NCBI GenBank assembly: GCA_951812755.1
Contig: OX638329.1
Coordinates: 3,976,522-4,040,521 of the forward strand
Direction of reading: 5' to 3'
DNA length: 64,000 nt
Source of the DNA: an uncultured Latescibacterota bacterium
GTDB lineage: Bacteria > Latescibacterota > UBA2968
Shown: positions 59,702 through 64,000 of the stretch, in pieces
How positions within the stretch are numbered: the stretch's first letter is position 1
Layout: each line of letters opens with the position of its first letter
Made by a program: the position numbers and the translations under genes
Notes under the pieces: model-generated
Told to the model about the DNA's origin: nothing
Database searches by the model: none
What the model saw: only the letters and a program-made list of their open reading frames with translations

Positions 59702-61622
59702 GCAAAAAAAAATAGATCGAGAAGCCTATCAAAAGCGGTTGGATCGCATGTCTGAAATTTTTTCAGATATTGTCCAACATGCCGACAAACAGGCACAGAT
59801 GCGTTGTCCCTACAAAAATAAAGACAACGCATGCACCGCCAAATTTGGATGTAAATTTCAGCGAAAGCCAGCGCCCGGTCGGGCGCTTTTTCAATGTGCC
59901 AGCAATGATAACCTCGACTATCGCACGGCCTGGGAAACGGAGCCAAATGCCTATCGTGAGATGAAGACCACGCTCAAAACACAAAAAAAACGTCGCAGAA
60001 AAAAGGGAACGGGCACAATTACGCACATGGGGCAAGTGCAACAACTCGAAGGGCGAAAGACCATCTTTGATTATGCCGACGACCTATCTGTTCGGGTTCC
60101 AACATCGTGTTTTCGGTCGGGGATATGCCATGAATGCGTGGTAGAAATTGCGAAAGGTGAAGAAGCTCTATGCCCCAAAACAGAGGCTGAAGCCTTCTTA
60201 AAAGACAATTACCGATTGGCCTGTCAGGCTGAAGTCGTAGATTTAGATGCGGAAGTTGAATTTATGCCCCTGCGCCGCGCACCTCAAATTCTGACCTTGA
60301 GCCAGCAAAAAGAAATTGGCCTTGATCCTCTGGTAACGCGCAAAGGTGACCGGGTATTCTACGACGGAGAAGACATCGATCGGTTTCGGGGACACATCTA
60401 TGGGCTGGCAATTGATGTGGGCACCACCACAATTGTGATGGATCTCATAGATCTGGAATCTGGCGAGAGTATTGCGATGGCATCTTATGAAAATCCCCAG
60501 CGCTTTGGCGGCAGCGATATCATGTATCGCATTTCTTATGACGGCGAATATCCAAATGAGCTGTGGAAGGCACTGGTAAATGCAATGAACCACGAAATTC
60601 TCGTGCTATGTGAAAAATTGGATTTTGAGCGACAAGAAATTTACGAAATTGTCGTCGCTGGCAATGCCACCATGCGGGATATGTTTTTCAGGCTCGATGT
60701 GCAGAGTATTGGGCAAAAGCCCTATAAATCTCAAATAGAACACGAATATCTGGCCGGAGAGCGAAAAACAACCGCCCTTTATGAAAGCAGCAGGCGGTTG
60801 GGCATTCGCGCAAATCCCAAAGCGCGGGTATATGGCATGCCCCTTATCGCAAGCCATGTGGGCGGCGATGTCGCAGCAGATATGCTGGCCGTAGAAATGG
60901 GTGAGCAAAACGAAGTGTTTATGCTTGTCGATGTGGGCACCAATACCGAGGTCGTAGTGGGCAATCGAGATCGGTTAGTGGCAGCATCTTGTCCGGCGGG
61001 ACCGGCATTTGAAGGCGGTGGCATCGCCTGTGGCATGCCCGGGCAAGATGGGGCAATTGAATCTATGGCGTGGGAGAATGGGCAGTTCAATTACCGCGTA
61101 ATTGGCGGCGGCGCGCCCCAGGGATTGTGCGGCTCGGGTCTGATCGATTTGTTGGCCGCGCTCCGGCGACATGATATGATGACGGAAAAGGGCGTATTTG
61201 CCAACCGCAAGCAATTTGAAATGATGGTGGTGCCCGAACACGGCATTGCACTATCGCGCGAAGATGCGAGCAATCTGGCTCAAGCCAAAGCCGCAAATTA
61301 TTGTGGACAAATGATTGTCATGCGCGAATTTGGCATTGCCCCCGACCAGATCCATCGGCTCTATCTATCCGGTGGTTTCGCCAATTACGTAAATGTGCAA
61401 AATGCGATTGATATCGGTTTTCTCGCACCCGTGCCACAAGAGCGCATCGAAAAGGTGGGAAATGCCGCGATATTGGGCGCGAGAGAAGTATTGCTCTCGC
61501 GAAAACGACGCGATGAGTTAGAGCGCCTTGTGAAACGGATCGAACATGTAGAACTGGAGACAAAGCCAGATTTTTTTGATGCATTTGTCGAAGGGTGTCA
61601 GTTTAAGAGGATGACAGTATGA
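59694..61622 (+). CDS. Corrinoid-activating protein, 2Fe-2S ferredoxin + ASKHA (DUF4445, RamA/RACE-like)
   Basis: 642 residues. Residues 30-70 contain four cysteines (C38, C47, C53, C68), possibly an extra metal or cluster site. A plant-type ferredoxin domain follows (~105-190) with C139, C145, C148 and C177. From ~235 the ATPase fold of reductive corrinoid activators begins: 'LAIDVGTTTIVMDL', 'VVAGNATMRDMF', 'VDVGTNTEVVVG', 'CPAGPAFEGGGI', 'GGGAPQGLCGSGLIDLL' and 'LYLSGGFANYVN'. It reduces inactive Co(II) corrinoid to Co(I) using ATP. The cysteine-rich N-terminus is not part of the usual layout. Confidence 0.9.
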   Translation: MSEQKKIDREAYQKRLDRMSEIFSDIVQHADKQAQMRCPYKNKDNACTAKFGCKFQRKPAPGRALFQCASNDNLDYRTAWETEPNAYREMKTTLKTQKKRRRKKGTGTITHMGQVQQLEGRKTIFDYADDLSVRVPTSCFRSGICHECVVEIAKGEEALCPKTEAEAFLKDNYRLACQAEVVDLDAEVEFMPLRRAPQILTLSQQKEIGLDPLVTRKGDRVFYDGEDIDRFRGHIYGLAIDVGTTTIVMDLIDLESGESIAMASYENPQRFGGSDIMYRISYDGEYPNELWKALVNAMNHEILVLCEKLDFERQEIYEIVVAGNATMRDMFFRLDVQSIGQKPYKSQIEHEYLAGERKTTALYESSRRLGIRANPKARVYGMPLIASHVGGDVAADMLAVEMGEQNEVFMLVDVGTNTEVVVGNRDRLVAASCPAGPAFEGGGIACGMPGQDGAIESMAWENGQFNYRVIGGGAPQGLCGSGLIDLLAALRRHDMMTEKGVFANRKQFEMMVVPEHGIALSREDASNLAQAKAANYCGQMIVMREFGIAPDQIHRLYLSGGFANYVNVQNAIDIGFLAPVPQERIEKVGNAAILGAREVLLSRKRRDELERLVKRIEHVELETKPDFFDAFVEGCQFKRMTV

Positions 61623-62617
61623 AGTCTTTTGCAGAACGCCTCACAGATGACCAACCTATGGTGTACGACGGCGGCTTTGGGTCTCAATTATTTGAACAGG
61701 GGGTGAATCTGGCAAACAGTTCCATCGCCAATCTATCGCATCCCGACGAGGTGGTGGCTGTGCATCGCGCGTATATCGATGCGGGTGCAAACGCCATTGG
61801 CACAAACACATTTGTGGTATCCCCCCTGCATCTTGAGATGGCCGACGCAGATGAGGATGACGCCGAACACCTGACAAAATTAGCTGTCCAACACGCGCGG
61901 CGAGCCGTTGCAGAAAGTGGGAAGGATGTTTATGTGGGCGGTTCCATCGGCCCATCCCCCGGTGCTATCGAAGCCGATGCCGGCGATACGGATTTTGGCA
62001 TTCCCAATGTAGATGTGCGATCAGCCCACGAGCGCGTGATCTCTGCCATGGTCAAAAGCGGCGTCGATTTTTTTGTCATAGAGACGCAGTTTTCCGCCAA
62101 AGAAGCGGCAATCGCCGTTGATATTGCGCGGCATACGGGCTTGCCTATCGCCGTGAATATGACGTATAAATTTACAAAAGATCGCAAAACAGGTGAATTG
62201 ATTTATCGAACGGACTGGGGCTTTTCGCCTGGCGATGTACTGGACATTTTGGCAAGTGGCGAATATTCAAACGGCGATAATCTGATCGATGACGTACAAC
62301 TTTTGGGCTTGAACTGCGGCGCAGAAACGCGCAATACAGACCACACGGGCATGCCCTATGCAATTGAGGGCACAGTGCAGATGCTACAAGCGCTTGTGGA
62401 TCGCGGCATTGAAAACAAGCGTTTGATGGCCTATCCCAATGCGGGCTTACCCACCCTGGATAAAGTCACCAAACAGGCGTCGTATTCACAAGGCCCAGAA
62501 GACATGGCGCAATATGTCGAAGACTTGTTGGACGCCGGTGGGTTTTTGATAGGCGGATGTTGCGGAACAACGCCCGATCACATTCGGGCATTTCGCAATA
62601 TCGTAGAAGCGCGATAG
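61619..62617 (+). CDS. Homocysteine S-methyltransferase family protein (MetH-N/BHMT-type)
   Basis: 332 residues. 'YDGGFGSQLFEQGV' is the family's N-terminal loop, 'AGANAIGTNTF' the homocysteine site, and the zinc-binding cysteines are C233 in 'LNCGAE' and C314-C315 in 'IGGCCGTTPDHI'. It should transfer a methyl group to homocysteine to give methionine, or, within this operon, move it to or from the corrinoid protein. Overlaps the activator gene by 4 bp (ATGA). It lacks the B12 and activation domains of full MetH, which the neighbouring genes could supply. Confidence 0.87.
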   Translation: MKSFAERLTDDQPMVYDGGFGSQLFEQGVNLANSSIANLSHPDEVVAVHRAYIDAGANAIGTNTFVVSPLHLEMADADEDDAEHLTKLAVQHARRAVAESGKDVYVGGSIGPSPGAIEADAGDTDFGIPNVDVRSAHERVISAMVKSGVDFFVIETQFSAKEAAIAVDIARHTGLPIAVNMTYKFTKDRKTGELIYRTDWGFSPGDVLDILASGEYSNGDNLIDDVQLLGLNCGAETRNTDHTGMPYAIEGTVQMLQALVDRGIENKRLMAYPNAGLPTLDKVTKQASYSQGPEDMAQYVEDLLDAGGFLIGGCCGTTPDHIRAFRNIVEAR

Positions 62618-62660
62618 AGCCCGATATTTTTATACCGATTAAACTTGGGGGATTTGTGTT

Positions 62661-63668
62661 ATGGCTGATTATTGGGAAGACGATATAGAAGATATCGAGG
62701 TCGAAGATATGTTTGTAGGCGCGCTACTGGGCGGGGCGATAGGCGATACTCTGGGCTGTTTTTGTGAGGGATGGCCCAGGGAACGAATTTTAGCAATAGA
62801 GGGACTGACAGACCACTATCGAGGCCGGGTCAATCGGGAAGGTGTGTTGACCCGACCTGCTGGAGAATATACAGACGACACCCAGCAGACCCTCGTCCTG
62901 GTTGAGTCAATTATAGCGTGTGAAAAGATCGACCCCGAAGACCTGAGCAACCGATTTTTGGCAATGTGGCGCGAGGGACTCCTACAAATGTATGGCAGGG
63001 CTTTTCGGGAAACCCTGGAGCGCCTTGATCAGGGTCTGGCGTGGTCAGAAGCCGCATCGAAAGACCACCCCTCCAACGGGGCGATCATGAAAATCGCGCC
63101 AGTGGGCTTGTGGAACTGGGCAACCGGTGAAAATATCCTGGAAGATGCAATTGCAGCGAGCCATGTGACACACCAGGACCCCCGCGCAGTTGCTCCTGCG
63201 GTCGCAATGGCCCATGTAGTGGGGCATCTGGTAACACATCGCCCCCTGGATGGAAATGAAGTCCTGGACGTAGCCGAGTGGTCGGCCAGACCGATTTGCG
63301 AATCTACAGGAGAGTTGATTGCACAGGTGCGAACATTGCTGACAATGAACGAGGAAGATGCGTGGGCGGCCATGGTAAAAATGCCCGAAGCAGCGCGAGA
63401 AAATGCCATCCCAAGCGAAGCCCAGGCCACAATTGTCGTAGCTCTGGAGGCATTTTTGCGCGCAGAAGGAAAATTTATCCCCACGGTTGAACGCGCGCTG
63501 CTCACGGGTGGAGATGTTGATACATTTGCAGCTATTGCCGGTACATTGAGCGGTTTGTATCACGGAACAGCGGGTTTGCCGCAACATCTCGTAGAGACAC
63601 TGGTTGAACGCACAGAAATCGAAGCATTAGCCCGCACACTTTACGAAAAAACAGGAGGCGCCCTGTGA
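62661..63668 (+). CDS. ADP-ribosylglycohydrolase family protein (DraG-like)
   Basis: 335 residues. The di-magnesium site motifs are all visible: 'GGAIGDTLG' (D29), 'EYTDDTQQ' (T71-D72-D73) and 'GGDVDTFAAIAGTLSG' (D285, D287, T288); 'NGAIMKIAPVG' is the substrate loop. These enzymes remove ADP-ribose from proteins or cleave ADP-ribosyl or ribosyl-type compounds. There is no ADP-ribosyltransferase or nitrogenase gene nearby, so a small-molecule N-glycoside is as likely a substrate as a protein. The following gene overlaps its stop (GTGA). Confidence 0.88.
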   Translation: MADYWEDDIEDIEVEDMFVGALLGGAIGDTLGCFCEGWPRERILAIEGLTDHYRGRVNREGVLTRPAGEYTDDTQQTLVLVESIIACEKIDPEDLSNRFLAMWREGLLQMYGRAFRETLERLDQGLAWSEAASKDHPSNGAIMKIAPVGLWNWATGENILEDAIAASHVTHQDPRAVAPAVAMAHVVGHLVTHRPLDGNEVLDVAEWSARPICESTGELIAQVRTLLTMNEEDAWAAMVKMPEAARENAIPSEAQATIVVALEAFLRAEGKFIPTVERALLTGGDVDTFAAIAGTLSGLYHGTAGLPQHLVETLVERTEIEALARTLYEKTGGAL

Positions 63669-64000
63669 TACTCGACGGTTTTAAGGGCATGTATCCCGCA
63701 CTCGTCAGCCCAAGAGATGGGGCGGGTGCATTTAGCGTCTCGGCGTACGAAAAACTCATGGCGCGTATTTACGAACAGGGATCACACGGCGTATATGTGG
63801 CCGGCAACACGGGCGAAGGCTATTTGATGACAATGGCCGAACGCAAGCTGGCCACAGAGGTTGCCGTCAAAGCATCAAAAGGTCAAGGGCGGGTGGTAGT
63901 ACACGTAGGCGCGCCCTCTGAGCGCGATGCCGTTGAACTCGCCAAACACGCCGCAGATGCGGGAGCCGATGGTGTTTCGAGTTTGCCGCCTTATGTCCAG
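63665..64000 (+). CDS. Dihydrodipicolinate synthase/N-acetylneuraminate lyase (DapA) family aldolase, 5' part
   Basis: A GTG start at 63665 overlaps the previous TGA (GTGA) and has AGGAGG eight bases upstream. The frame is open for 112 codons to the window edge. 'LDGFKGMYPALVSPRDGAG' and 'GVYVAGNTGEGYLMTMAER' (the G-x-T-G-E-x-x-x-x pyruvate-site motif) identify the family, with 'VVVHVGAPSERDAVELAKHAADAGADGV' continuing the barrel. The Schiff-base Lys lies beyond the edge. Likely a class I aldolase acting on a 2-keto-3-deoxy sugar acid or similar compound, in one operon with the ADP-ribosylglycohydrolase. Confidence 0.85.
   Translation, partial: MILDGFKGMYPALVSPRDGAGAFSVSAYEKLMARIYEQGSHGVYVAGNTGEGYLMTMAERKLATEVAVKASKGQGRVVVHVGAPSERDAVELAKHAADAGADGVSSLPPYVQ

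Noticed and set aside
1-64000. tRNA, rRNA, tmRNA and integrase genes
   Set aside because: Looked for in the intergenic gaps (none longer than about 470 bp) and in the gene list; nothing with the needed features was recognised.

Overview
The window reads as a piece of a Gram-negative, uncultured-type bacterial chromosome of roughly 50% GC (estimated by eye). UDP-diacylglucosamine diphosphatase (LpxH) and undecaprenyl-diphosphatase imply an LPS-bearing outer membrane and a peptidoglycan wall. The many Gfo/Idh/MocA oxidoreductases, phytanoyl-CoA-dioxygenase-like proteins, PQQ-like beta-propellers, sugar-phosphate isomerases, a DUF6807 (PmoA-type) protein and two DUF6785/6784-type membrane proteins resemble what I know from Latescibacterota/Poribacteria-type metagenome genomes. 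That placement is inference from gene content. I recognise no rRNA, tRNA, CRISPR array, integrase or transposase gene.

Layout. 1-7607 (minus): two DUF3857/transglutaminase-like exported proteins, an AT-rich gap with a 109-bp-period direct repeat, an adenylate-forming enzyme and two secreted beta-propellers. 7853-13011 (plus): a dioxygenase, a large membrane protein, purC, a small membrane protein and a TPR protein. 13025-19762 (minus): glpK, lpxH, a UvrD-type helicase carrying an inserted degenerate exonuclease domain, and a sugar-1-phosphate nucleotidyltransferase. 20008-23960 (plus): a lytic transglycosylase behind a near-consensus sigma-70 promoter, a small membrane protein, a second dioxygenase and an epimerase. 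23939-28509 (minus): a four-gene carbohydrate operon. 28670-32771 (plus): DUF6807 protein, SDR and dxs.

32715-36741 is the most unusual stretch. The last 57 bp of dxs recur as a diverged direct repeat 1.1 kb downstream, enclosing a coiled-coil PD-(D/E)XK-like gene and a wrecked DUF433/DUF5615 toxin-antitoxin module. Next comes a tight AAA-ATPase / PIN / PIN-like triplet, AT-rich at its end, which looks like an undescribed nuclease-ATPase (defence or toxin type) system. 36772-45934 holds sugar-catabolic genes and two oppositely oriented 158/159-bp inverted-repeat elements (MITE-like) that sit in 7-bp-periodic AT arrays and bracket a 7.2-kb segment. A decayed response-regulator tail, with a terminator overlapping the next promoter, precedes ogt.

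46019-57207 (plus): uppP, two lipoproteins, sugar isomerase and Gfo/Idh genes, two adjacent beta-lactamase-fold hydrolases without signal peptides, an internally deleted nucleotidyltransferase pseudogene, a GH5-like hydrolase, another beta-propeller and a HAD phosphatase. 57222-64000 (plus) is a compact set in which a UroD-family methyltransferase, a corrinoid protein, a corrinoid-reactivating ASKHA/ferredoxin protein and a homocysteine methyltransferase overlap by 4-8 bp. They very probably form a corrinoid-dependent demethylation pathway, followed by an ADP-ribosylglycohydrolase and a DapA-family aldolase cut by the window edge.
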